The notes beneath the pieces were generated by a model. That model did not search any database, was not told the origin of the DNA, and saw nothing but the letters and a program-made list of their open reading frames with translations. The position numbers and the translations under genes were made by a program. 45,906 nt of DNA from Candidatus Frackibacter sp. WG13 (GTDB lineage Bacteria > Bacillota > Halanaerobiia > Halobacteroidales > Acetohalobiaceae): the NCBI RefSeq assembly GCF_900114655.1, contig NZ_FOTT01000027.1, positions 1 to 45,906 on the forward strand. The letters run 5' to 3'. How positions within the stretch are numbered: position 1 is the stretch's first letter; every line of letters begins with the position of its first letter. Of the stretch, positions 16,283-23,812 are shown piece after piece.

Positions 16283-16516
16283 ATGAATCATGAGATTAAA
16301 CTTTATACTACTCCTACCTGACCTGCTTGCCACCAGGTGAAAGAGTTTCTTTCCCGCAAAAATGCAAATTATACTGAATTTGATGTAGCTAAGGATACAA
16401 ATGCTAGAGAAGAGATGATTAATATGACTGGGAAGTCGGCGGTGCCAGTGGTTTTAGTAGACGATGAAGTGATGGTAGGGTTTGATCCGAATAAATTGAA
16501 TGAAATTTTACACTAG
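16283..16516 (+). CDS. selenocysteine-containing glutaredoxin/NrdH-like protein
   Basis: 77 residues if the UGA at 16319-16321 is read as selenocysteine (residue 13). The active site then reads TPTUPAC, against the normal CPxC, and the downstream frame continues with glutaredoxin features (SAVPVVLVDDEVMVGFDP, containing the cis-Pro). Reading it as a stop would leave 12 residues. A hairpin fitting a bacterial SECIS follows. AGAGGAGG stands 7 nt before the ATG. It lies directly upstream of the class II ribonucleotide reductase, for which it may be a reductant. Stop is TAG. Confidence 0.9.
16319..16353 (+). promoter_or_regulatory. UGA selenocysteine codon and bacterial SECIS hairpin (glutaredoxin)
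   Basis: After UGA (16319-16321) the stem GAAAG/CTTTC (16339-16343, 16349-16353) closes the loop AGTTT, 22 nt after the UGA, with a G among the first two loop bases. This fits the known bacterial SECIS rules for distance and loop. An alternative ACCTG/CAGGT stem lies closer to the UGA. Confidence 0.7.
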
Positions 16517-16528
16517 AGGATTATTTTG

Positions 16529-16560
16529 AAGGAGCTGGTAAAAAACTAGCTCCTTTTTTT
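16529..16560 (+). terminator. intrinsic terminator after the seleno-glutaredoxin gene
   Basis: AAGGAGCTGGT and ACTAGCTCCTT arms (one mismatch) with an A-rich loop and a T run. Confidence 0.9.
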
Positions 16561-16606
16561 GTCATTTAAGCAGGTATTTTATATGTTTAAGTCTAAATAA
16601 TATATC

Positions 16607-16622
16607 AGTGAGAAAAATCACA
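16607..16622. promoter_or_regulatory. CRP/FNR-type operator upstream of nrdJ
   Basis: AGTGA-N6-TCACA with spacer GAAAAA, nearly the same as the site at 9547-9562. It is centred about 53 nt before the expected nrdJ transcription start. Confidence 0.5.
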
Positions 16623-16632
16623 TATAAAAAGT

Positions 16633-16661
16633 TTGAATTTCTAGGGTGAAAAATGTATAAT
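16633..16661 (+). promoter_or_regulatory. sigma-A promoter of nrdJ
   Basis: TTGAAT (16633-16638), 17-nt spacer, TATAAT (16656-16661). It overlaps the ATG at 16653, which rules that codon out as the translation start. Confidence 0.65.
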
Positions 16662-16712
16662 GATATATGTTATACATTTGAAATGAACTATTTTAAAGGA
16701 GGTATAATTAAC

Positions 16713-19013
16713 TTGAGTTTAGAGTTGTCGGAGAATGCCAAAAATTTATTAGAGAATAGATATTTAAGGAGAAATGAATCAAGAGAGATAATCGAAACAC
16801 CAAAAGAGCTTTTTGAAAGGGTAGCTAAAAATATAGCTGATGCTGAAGAAGATGAGGAGAAAGAGAAGTATTATGAAGAAGAATTCTATAAGTTAATGAC
16901 TGAATTTAAATTTTTACCTAATTCACCAACATTAATGAATGCGGGAACAGAATTACAACAGTTAGCTGCTTGTTTTGTTTTGCCGGTACCAGATAGTATG
17001 GAAGGAATCTTTGATGCTGTTAAGAATGCTGCTTTAATACATAAGTCTGGTGGAGGTACAGGTTTTGCTTTTAGTAGGCTTAGACCTCAAAATGATGTAG
17101 TTAAGAGTACAGGAGGAATTAGTTCTGGGCCACTTAGTTTTATGGAGGTCTTTAATACTGCAACTAATACTGTAAAACAAGGTGGAAAGCGTCGTGGCGC
17201 TAATATGGGGATGCTGCGAGTAGACCATCCGGATATTTTAGATTTTATTAATTGTAAAGGTGAATTAAATGAAGCTAATCAAGAGTTATATGACCAATTT
17301 AAAGAACGTTTAGAGTCTACTTATTTAAATCAAGATAAAGTGAAAGAAGAGTTAAAAGAATATAAAAGAAAACTTCTAGATAAACAATTTTCTAACTTTA
17401 ATCTTTCTGTAGCAGTAACGGAAGAATTTATGCAGGCTGTAAGAGAGGAAGAGAATTATGATTTAATTAATCCTCGTAATGGACAAGTAGTTGGACAATT
17501 AGATGCTAGGGAAGTATTTGATTTAATCGTTGGTTATGCTTGGAAGAATGGAGAGCCAGGAGTAATATTTCTTGATGAAATTAATGAAAAGAATCCGGTA
17601 CCTCATTTAGGTGCAATAGAAGCAACTAATCCATGTGGAGAACAGCCACTTTTGCCTAATGAGGCATGTAATTTAGGTTCAATTAATTTATCTAAGTTTA
17701 TAAAAGGGGGAGGAGTTGACTGGGAGGCTTTACAAGAAACTGTTCAAATGGCAGTTCGTTTCTTAGACAATGTGATCGATATGAACAATTATCCACTCCC
17801 TGAGATTGAAGAGCAAGTTATGAAAGCAAGAAAAGTTGGTTTAGGTGTTATGGGCTTTCATGAGATGTTAATTAGACTAGATATTGCTTATAATAGTCAG
17901 GAAGCTGTTGATATGGCTAAGAAGGTGATGGAGTTTATTAAAGATAATGCTCATCAATATAGCCAAGAGCTAGCAGAAGAAAAAGGACCATTCCCTGCTT
18001 GGGAGGATAGTATTTATGATAAGCCACAGCGAAATGCAACCTTAACTACTATTGCTCCGACGGGGTCAATTTCATTTTTAGCTGGAACGAGCGGAGGTAT
18101 AGAGCCGTTCTTTGACTTCTCTTATACTCATACTGATGGTGAAGGAAATGTATCTACTTTTGAATATGACTTTACTGAAGATGCTAATGAGGAAGTATTA
18201 GTGACAACAATGGATATAGAGTCCGAATGGCATATTAAGATCCAGGCTGCTTTTCAGGAATATGTAGATAATGCTGTTTCTAAGACTATAAATCTACCAT
18301 ATTCAGCTACTAAAGAAGATGTAGCTAATTCATATCTATTAGCTCATGAGCTAGGTTGCAAAGGTTTAACTGTTTATCGAGATGGTTCAAGAGGTAGTCA
18401 GGTTTTAAAATCTAGTTCTGCTGAAGAAGATGAAAATATAACACAGACAGATAAGATCTATCCACAAAAACGACCATTAGCTGCTTTAGGAGAGACGATA
18501 AAGTATGACACAGGCTGTGGAAAGTTATATCTTACTATTAATATTAATAAAGAAGGAGAGCCGATCGAAACTTTCTTAACTACAGGGTCAGATGGTGGCT
18601 GTAATGTTATGACTGAAGCAGTAAGTAGGTTAACTAGTATGGCTTTAAGAGCAGGGATAGCACCTGAAAAGGTAATTGATCAGTTGCGCTCTACTAGTAC
18701 TTGCCCAAGCTTTATGTATCGAAAGGGTAAGGGTAAGAACTTAACGGGACGTAGTTGTTCAGATGTAGTGGGGAGAGCTTTAAATGAAATTTTAAAGTCT
18801 AATGAATTTAGAGATATGTCTAGTGAGGTAACTGCTGTCATTGAAGAAGAAGTTGTAAGTAGTTATCAAGATGAATCTGCTGATTATGAAGTTGAAAAAC
18901 TGAAGGATAAAATTTCTATTCAAAGACCGGATTGTCCGGAATGTGGTCAAACCTTACACTTTGAACAGGGATGTAATTCTTGCAAAAACTGTGGTTATAG
19001 TAGTTGTGGTTAA
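16713..19013 (+). CDS. nrdJ: adenosylcobalamin-dependent ribonucleotide reductase (class II)
   Basis: About 767 residues. It converts ribonucleotides to deoxyribonucleotides using B12 radical chemistry. The catalytic barrel shows [20 protein letters not shown] and the [20 protein letters not shown] loop, and the C-terminus ends in a Cys-rich zinc-ribbon or redox tail ([20 protein letters not shown]). Two further in-frame starts lie upstream (16653, 16683). AAAGGAGG at 16695-16702 points to the TTG at 16713, and the promoter overlaps the first. It is oxygen-independent. The neighbouring thioredoxin and seleno-glutaredoxin are likely reductants of its C-terminal Cys pair. Confidence 0.93.
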   Translation: MSLELSENAKNLLENRYLRRNESREIIETPKELFERVAKNIADAEEDEEKEKYYEEEFYKLMTEFKFLPNSPTLMNAGTELQQLAACFVLPVPDSMEGIFDAVKNAALIHKSGGGTGFAFSRLRPQNDVVKSTGGISSGPLSFMEVFNTATNTVKQGGKRRGANMGMLRVDHPDILDFINCKGELNEANQELYDQFKERLESTYLNQDKVKEELKEYKRKLLDKQFSNFNLSVAVTEEFMQAVREEENYDLINPRNGQVVGQLDAREVFDLIVGYAWKNGEPGVIFLDEINEKNPVPHLGAIEATNPCGEQPLLPNEACNLGSINLSKFIKGGGVDWEALQETVQMAVRFLDNVIDMNNYPLPEIEEQVMKARKVGLGVMGFHEMLIRLDIAYNSQEAVDMAKKVMEFIKDNAHQYSQELAEEKGPFPAWEDSIYDKPQRNATLTTIAPTGSISFLAGTSGGIEPFFDFSYTHTDGEGNVSTFEYDFTEDANEEVLVTTMDIESEWHIKIQAAFQEYVDNAVSKTINLPYSATKEDVANSYLLAHELGCKGLTVYRDGSRGSQVLKSSSAEEDENITQTDKIYPQKRPLAALGETIKYDTGCGKLYLTININKEGEPIETFLTTGSDGGCNVMTEAVSRLTSMALRAGIAPEKVIDQLRSTSTCPSFMYRKGKGKNLTGRSCSDVVGRALNEILKSNEFRDMSSEVTAVIEEEVVSSYQDESADYEVEKLKDKISIQRPDCPECGQTLHFEQGCNSCKNCGYSSCG

Positions 19014-19029
19014 TAAAATATCGAAATTT

Positions 19030-19066
19030 AAAAGCCTTGTTGGAAAACCTCTGATAAGGCTTTTAT
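19030..19066 (+). terminator. intrinsic terminator after nrdJ
   Basis: AAAAGCCTT/AAGGCTTTT stem with a loop of about 17 nt and a T-rich tail. Confidence 0.8.
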
Positions 19067-19184
19067 TATATTGAATAGATAGACGGTTGTTTCCTCCTAA
19101 GTTAGTATAAATTACTATACCAAATCTTCTGGATGTTTGTTATAATCACTATGTAAAAGCCTAAATTAGGGAGTGAATCTAGAA

Positions 19185-19835
19185 ATGAATAGAGTAATAT
19201 TGAAGAAATTAATTACTTACGTTTTACTAGTAAGTTTAATGGTACCTTTCTTAACAGGGGTTCTATTAATTGAACCTGCTATGGCTTTTGATGGTGATGG
19301 ATGGAATTATAAGAAAGTATTAAAAGGATTACTTATGATGTTTTTATTATCATTTGTCAGTAAACAAAATTCGGAAGCAGAACCACCTAATATAGAGTTG
19401 CCAGATTCTGATGCCCAGGCTAAAAAGCAAGGTGAAAATTATATTCGTTATCAGCCGCAACCTGGTGAATTAGAGACCTTGGCTAAGGCAATTTATTCTG
19501 AAGCTAGAGGAGAAAGCTATACTGGACAAGTTGCTGTAGCGGCAGTAATCTTAAATCGAGTTGATAGTTCACTTTTTCCTGATACGATTGATGGAGTTGT
19601 TTATCAGAAAGTTGATGGTTCTTATGCTTTTTCAGCAGTTTTAGATGGCCAAATTAACTTAACTCCTGATGCACAAGCCTATGATGCGGCTAGAGATGCA
19701 CTAAATGGTTGGGACCCTTCAGAAGGAGCTCTTTATTATTATAATCCACGAACAGCAACCGCAGATTGGATCTTTAATAATACAGAAAAAATTAAGAGAA
19801 TAGGTGAGCATGTATTTGCTAGAAGAAAATATTAA
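19185..19835 (+). CDS. SleB-type cell wall hydrolase
   Basis: 216 residues with a signal or anchor helix (about 8-32) and a C-terminal Hydrolase_2 domain (about 90-215) containing AKAIYSEARGESYTGQVAVAA and the GALYYYNPRTATADWIF segment. The Glu in YSEARGE is the catalytic acid in SleB/CwlJ enzymes. No LysM or peptidoglycan-binding domain is present. SleB-type proteins are lytic transglycosylases of spore cortex or vegetative wall. A GTG at 19173 is in frame, but the ATG at 19185 is better placed behind AGGGAGTGA. Confidence 0.88.
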   Translation: MNRVILKKLITYVLLVSLMVPFLTGVLLIEPAMAFDGDGWNYKKVLKGLLMMFLLSFVSKQNSEAEPPNIELPDSDAQAKKQGENYIRYQPQPGELETLAKAIYSEARGESYTGQVAVAAVILNRVDSSLFPDTIDGVVYQKVDGSYAFSAVLDGQINLTPDAQAYDAARDALNGWDPSEGALYYYNPRTATADWIFNNTEKIKRIGEHVFARRKY

Positions 19836-19853
19836 CGGTAGATAATAAAGATT

Positions 19854-19886
19854 AAGACACTATCAAATTTGGTAGTGTCTTTGATT
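19854..19886 (+). terminator. intrinsic terminator after the SleB-type gene
   Basis: AAGACACTA/TAGTGTCTT stem; its tail overlaps the -35 box of the next promoter (19881-19886). Confidence 0.88.
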
Positions 19887-19946
19887 TATGATGAAAAGTT
19901 TGGTATAATATAACTATATAATAGTACCACCCTGAAGTGTGGGGTA
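19881..19946 (+). promoter_or_regulatory. sigma-A promoter with C-tract/G-tract palindrome (site C)
   Basis: TTGATT (19881-19886), 17-nt spacer, TATAAT (19904-19909), then TACCACCCTGAAGTGTGGGG from 19925, followed by TA. The palindrome is 15 nt after the -10 box. It drives the MerT-like selenoprotein gene. Confidence 0.6.
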
Positions 19947-19966
19947 GGAGAGGAGAGATAGGAACT

Positions 19967-20275
19967 ATGAAAGCAATTAAATCAAAAATAAGTAGTATTG
20001 GAGCAGTAATTTCAGCATTTTTTACTGGGATTTGTTGAATTACGCCAGTTATTTTTGCACTACTAGGGCTTAGTGGTGTCGGCTTAGGTCAATTGGCTAT
20101 CTTAGGTAAGTATCAACCTTACTTTTTGTTTTTAACTGTAATTATGTTAAGTTATTCTCATTATTCTTATTATGTTAAGGGACAGGGAGATAAGAAGACG
20201 AGGAATATTCTATGGTTTAGTACAATCATGGCTGGTAGTTTAATTCTGTATACTTATCGCTATCTTTTTATATAA
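19967..20275 (+). CDS. selenocysteine-containing MerT-like membrane protein
   Basis: 102 residues if UGA at 20036-20038 is decoded as selenocysteine (residue 24). The first helix then reads FFTGICUITPVIFALLGLSG. In MerT mercury transporters this position is a vicinal Cys pair (CC) followed by GP; here Cys-Sec replaces Cys-Cys. Three membrane helices are predicted and the C-terminus is short. A SECIS-like hairpin lies in the reading frame. GAGAGGAGAG precedes the ATG. It likely moves a thiophilic metal or metalloid; which one is not shown. No merA, merP or merR is present. Confidence 0.85.
20036..20078 (+). promoter_or_regulatory. UGA selenocysteine codon and bacterial SECIS hairpin (MerT-like)
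   Basis: After UGA (20036-20038), the 8-bp stem CACTACTA/TAGTGGTG (20058-20065, 20071-20078, one wobble) closes the loop GGGCT. The loop starts 27 nt after UGA and begins with G, as bacterial SECIS elements require. Confidence 0.75.
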
Positions 20276-20286
20276 TATAGATACCT

Positions 20287-20320
20287 AAATTAGCACCTAT
20301 GATAGGTGCTAATTTAATAT
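20287..20320 (+). terminator. hairpin terminator after the MerT-like gene
   Basis: AAATTAGCACCTAT/ATAGGTGCTAATTT perfect 14-bp stem; the tail is only moderately T-rich. Confidence 0.75.
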
Positions 20321-20355
20321 TAAAAACATAATATTTATAAAAGGGAGAATAAATA

Positions 20356-20976
20356 ATGACTAATGACCATACAGATAGAATAAAAAAAAGATATAATCGA
20401 GTAGCAAGAGTTTATGACCTTTTAGAAGCACCGATGGAATTGATGGCGCAAGGACGCTTAAGGGAAGAAGTCTTTTCTCATGTAGAAGGAAGAGTTTTGG
20501 AGGTAGGGATTGGGACAGGAAAGAATATCGATTACTATCCAGAAGGAGTAAAGGTAGTAGGAATTGATTTTAGTGAAAAAATGTTGGAACGTGCGAGAGA
20601 GAAGTTGCATAGAATAGATGTAAAGATAGATTTAATCGAAATGGATGCCCAAGATATGACTTTTGCTGATAATACTTTTGATACATTAGTGACTACTTGT
20701 GTTTTTTGTTCTGTGCCGGATCCAATTAAAGGTTTGAAGGAGATTAACCGGGTATGTAAGCCAGAAGGTAAAGTAATCATGTTAGAACATGTTCGTAGTA
20801 AAAATTTAGTCTTAGGAAAGTTTATGGATCTAATCAATCCAATTCCAGTGAGGTTATGGGGAGCTAATATAAATCGTAAGACTGTAGAAAATGTTAGAGA
20901 GGCAGGGTTGAAGATTGTAGAAGTAAAGGATGTAGCTACTTCATTAGTTAAGTTAATCATTGCTAAGCCTAGTTAA
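20356..20976 (+). CDS. class I SAM-dependent methyltransferase (UbiE-like)
   Basis: 206 residues with the SAM-binding motif I VLEVGIGTGKNIDYY (about 47-61), motif II region GIDFSEKMLERAREK and motif III around NTFDTLVTTCVFCSVPDP. It belongs to the broad UbiE/Coq5-like group; quinone or phospholipid (PmtA-like) methylation are options. Position between a MerT-like metal protein and the complex I operon is compatible with either, and does not decide. AAGGGAGAA precedes the ATG. Confidence 0.85.
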   Translation: MTNDHTDRIKKRYNRVARVYDLLEAPMELMAQGRLREEVFSHVEGRVLEVGIGTGKNIDYYPEGVKVVGIDFSEKMLERAREKLHRIDVKIDLIEMDAQDMTFADNTFDTLVTTCVFCSVPDPIKGLKEINRVCKPEGKVIMLEHVRSKNLVLGKFMDLINPIPVRLWGANINRKTVENVREAGLKIVEVKDVATSLVKLIIAKPS

Positions 20977-21008
20977 TGGTTAAATTTATAATTAATGTAA
21001 TTAATTTC

Positions 21009-21037
21009 TTGACAAAGTCTAATGTATGTTATATAAT
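21009..21037 (+). promoter_or_regulatory. sigma-A promoter of the nuo operon
   Basis: TTGACA (21009-21014), 17-nt spacer, TATAAT (21032-21037). It gives a leader of about 500 nt that contains two tandem attenuator elements before nuoK. Confidence 0.75.
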
Positions 21038-21128
21038 ACAGTTAAGATATTAAAAAATAGAGATAATTAGTTATATTTTTCAGTTAAGGTCAATATATAT
21101 TAAATAAGTTAAAATTAAAGATTAATTA

Positions 21129-21252
21129 AGTCCAGCGACGAAAGAGTCCAGAGGCCATAGAGCCCAGAGGCCATTCAGAGTCCAGAGACCTTTAGAGTCC
21201 AGAGGCCAAGTAATTCGTTCCGTTTAAAGGAGTGAGTTACTTGGCCTTTTTT
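21129..21252 (+). promoter_or_regulatory. repeat-terminator leader element 1 (five units)
   Basis: Five units on the pattern AGTCCAGNGRCC (21129 to 21207) with short spacers. The GGCC of the last unit (21204-21207) begins the terminator stem GGCCAAGTAA..., whose 3' arm TTACTTGGCC ends at 21246 and is followed by TTTTTT. Earlier units also carry GGCC and could compete for that arm. Interpreted as an attenuator before the complex I operon; the trigger is unknown. Confidence 0.75.
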
Positions 21253-21327
21253 ATATTTTGTGAAAAAATAATCATATTTTAGAGAGAAAGGAAATATATA
21301 TTTAGTAAGTAAAGTTAAATATTGGTA

Positions 21328-21452
21328 AGTCCAGCGACGATGGAGCCCAGAGGCCTTTAGAGCCCAGAGGCCATTCAGAGTCCAGAGACCTTAGAGTCCA
21401 GAGGCCAAGTAATTTGTTCTTTTTTAAGAGAACGGATTGCTTGGCCTTTTCT
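21328..21452 (+). promoter_or_regulatory. repeat-terminator leader element 2 (five units)
   Basis: A second copy about 75 nt after the first, again with five units. The terminator stem is GGCCAAGTAATTTGTTCT (21403 onwards) paired to AGAGAAC-GATTGCTTGGCC (to 21446), followed by TTTTC. The unit part is nearly identical to element 1, while the stem and loop interior differ. It is the last element before nuoK. Confidence 0.75.
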
Positions 21453-21545
21453 ATTTAAATAAATTGAAAGGAGGTGAAGTAGTAGGAGATAAGTGAAAGG
21501 TTATAATTAATTAGGAGAGTCTTTAAGAATGGGAGGTTTGAATTA

Positions 21546-21848
21546 ATGGTTACTTTAAATCATTACTTACTATTAGCAGCAGCTTTGTTCTGTATTGGCT
21601 TATTTGGAGCATTATCTAAGCGTAATGCTATAGCTGTATTGATGTCAATTGAATTAATGTTAAATGCTGTTAATATTAACTTGGTAGCATTTTCACATTT
21701 TCTCGCTGATACAGTGGGGCAGGTATTTGCAATCTTCGTTATTGCTGTTGCAGCTGCAGAGATAACTGTTGGAATAGCAATGGTTATTGCTATCTATCGC
21801 AACCGCTTTTCAGTTAACGTCAATGAGTTTAATCTATTGAAATGGTAA
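21546..21848 (+). CDS. nuoK: complex I subunit NuoK
   Basis: 100 residues, three membrane helices, normal length. The family motifs [28 protein letters not shown] are all present, including the two membrane Glu (about 36 in IELM and 70 in AAAEI) that belong to the proton path. It is the first gene of the operon rather than the eighth, as explained under NuoL. GGGAGG precedes the ATG. Confidence 0.95.
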   Translation: MVTLNHYLLLAAALFCIGLFGALSKRNAIAVLMSIELMLNAVNINLVAFSHFLADTVGQVFAIFVIAVAAAEITVGIAMVIAIYRNRFSVNVNEFNLLKW

Positions 21849-21879
21849 TTAATAAAGTTAGAGAGGGGTGACCCTGTTA

Positions 21880-23808
21880 ATGGTAGAATATGCTTGGTTG
21901 ATTCCGGTATTGCCACTGTTTTCTTTTTTAATCATCGTTTTATTTGGGCGATACCTTAAAAATGACAGTGATAAGATTGGGATAGGATCTTTATTTATCT
22001 CGTTCTTATTAGCCATTGGAGTATTATTAGAAGTAATCAATGGATCTACTATAACAAAAGAATTTGTCTGGGCAACACATGGAGATATTGAAATTGCTTT
22101 TGGTTATAGTGTAGATGCATTGACTGCCATGATGTTTGTGGTAGTTACATTCGTAAGTTTGATGGTACATGTATACTCTAAAGGCTATATGGAAGGAGAT
22201 AGTAGATACAAACGTTTTTACGCTTGTTTATCATTATTTACTGCGTCAATGTTAGGTTTAGTAATTGCTAATAATTTACTTTTACTCTTTATCTGTTGGG
22301 AATTAGTAGGATTATGTTCTTACCTATTAATTGGTCATTGGTTTGAGGATATTGAAAATGTTTTGGCAGCAAATAAAGCCTTTTTAACTACTCGTGTTGG
22401 AGATATTGGAATGTTAATAGGTGTAATTATGATCTTCGCCATGGGTAAGACCTTTAATTTTGCTGAGTTAACGCATCTTGTTGAACATGGAGAAATTGCA
22501 GGGGTGGGTTTAACTGTAGCAACAATATTTCTTTTTGTTGGTGCTATAGGTAAATCAGCTCAGTTTCCACTACATGTTTGGCTACCTGATGCTATGGCTG
22601 GTCCGACACCGGTGAGTGCTTTAATTCACGCTGCTACTATGGTAGTAGCTGGAGTTTATTTAGTAGCAAGAATGTTCTTAATCTTTGCTGCGGCTAAGAC
22701 TACATTAACAGTAGTAGCATTTATTGGTGGCTTTACAGCTATCTTTGCTGCAAGTATAGCTTTAGTAGAAGAGGATATAAAAGGGGTCTTGGCTTACTCA
22801 ACGATCAGTCAGTTAGGTTATATGGTTTTGGCTTTAGGAGTAGGAGCTTATACAGCTGGAGTATTTCATCTTATGACTCATGCTTTCTTCAAAGCACTAT
22901 TATTCTTAGCTTCTGGTAGTGTAATCCATGCAGTGCATACCCAGAATATGCATAAGATGGGTGGTTTATTAAAGAAAATGAAGGTTACAGGTTGGACTTG
23001 GATTATAGGTTCGGCTGCCTTAGCTGGAGTACCACCTTTTAGTGGATTCTGGAGTAAGGATGAAATTCTATTAGGCGCTTATCATTCCGATTATAAAATT
23101 CTATTTTGGATTGGAGTTATTGCAGCTTTCTTTACAGCCTTCTACATTACTAGAGCAACAATTATGACTTTCTTTGGAGAACCTAGAGATGATCATGCTT
23201 ATGAACATGCACATGAATCACCATCAGTTATGACTATTCCATTAATTCTTTTAGCTATATTAGCATTTGGATCTGGATTTGTGAATTCTCCATTGACAGA
23301 TATGGCATTTGGAAAGTTTATAGCTCTTGAACATGGTCACCATGCTTCACCAAGTAGTTTTGTCCAGATGACAGCAGTTGGAGCGACGCTATCAGGAATT
23401 ATTTTAGGTTGGCTTATCTATGGACTTAGGATCATTTCACGGAAGTCAATTATTAAGTTCCTATATCCGGTTTGGCGCTTATTAAAAGGAAAATACTTTA
23501 TCGATGAAATTTACAATGTAGTTGCTATTAGAGGTTCTTTAGCTTTATCCAAATTAATTGGTGCGTTTGATAAGTATGTAGTAGATGGAATAGTTAATTT
23601 AACTGGTAGGCTAGGCGTCTTTATAGGTGATTTAATAGGTGACTTTGATAACAAGGTGGTTGATGGTGCAGTCAATGGTGTCAGAAATACTTTCTATGTT
23701 GGAAGTAGGTTAATAAGGAATGCACATACTGGTTATTTACAGTCATATGCTTTAACATTATTTTTCTCTGTGCTAATTGGTTTAATTATTATAGTGATAG
23801 GAGGATAA
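21880..23808 (+). CDS. nuoL: complex I subunit NuoL (proton pump)
   Basis: About 642 residues, the largest antiporter-like subunit, with around 16 membrane helices and the long C-terminal lateral helix region (after about 480). Motifs LLFICWELVGLCSYLLIGHW (with the key Glu) and FPLHVWLPDAMAGPTPVSAL are canonical. A GTG at 21868 is in frame, but GAGAGGGGTGA serves the ATG at 21880. In most bacteria nuoL follows nuoK at the operon end; here K-L-M-N come first and A-B-C-D-H-I-J follow. Confidence 0.95.
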   Translation: MVEYAWLIPVLPLFSFLIIVLFGRYLKNDSDKIGIGSLFISFLLAIGVLLEVINGSTITKEFVWATHGDIEIAFGYSVDALTAMMFVVVTFVSLMVHVYSKGYMEGDSRYKRFYACLSLFTASMLGLVIANNLLLLFICWELVGLCSYLLIGHWFEDIENVLAANKAFLTTRVGDIGMLIGVIMIFAMGKTFNFAELTHLVEHGEIAGVGLTVATIFLFVGAIGKSAQFPLHVWLPDAMAGPTPVSALIHAATMVVAGVYLVARMFLIFAAAKTTLTVVAFIGGFTAIFAASIALVEEDIKGVLAYSTISQLGYMVLALGVGAYTAGVFHLMTHAFFKALLFLASGSVIHAVHTQNMHKMGGLLKKMKVTGWTWIIGSAALAGVPPFSGFWSKDEILLGAYHSDYKILFWIGVIAAFFTAFYITRATIMTFFGEPRDDHAYEHAHESPSVMTIPLILLAILAFGSGFVNSPLTDMAFGKFIALEHGHHASPSSFVQMTAVGATLSGIILGWLIYGLRIISRKSIIKFLYPVWRLLKGKYFIDEIYNVVAIRGSLALSKLIGAFDKYVVDGIVNLTGRLGVFIGDLIGDFDNKVVDGAVNGVRNTFYVGSRLIRNAHTGYLQSYALTLFFSVLIGLIIIVIGG

Positions 23809-23812
23809 GATT

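Noticed and set aside
16514-16555. TAG stops read as pyrrolysine
   Set aside because: Several genes here end in TAG (for example 5646, 7456, 16514, 44172) and related halophilic anaerobes may decode UAG, but read-through adds no recognisable protein sequence in the cases I followed.
20535-20960. Minus-strand open frame opposite the methyltransferase
   Set aside because: Shadow of a clear methyltransferase with intact SAM motifs on the plus strand.
21129-21452. TRAP or HutP binding sites
   Set aside because: GAG triplets occur at 4- and 6-nt spacing, which does not match TRAP (2-3 nt) and only partly matches HutP; the controlled genes are not trp or hut. Kept only as a loose analogy.
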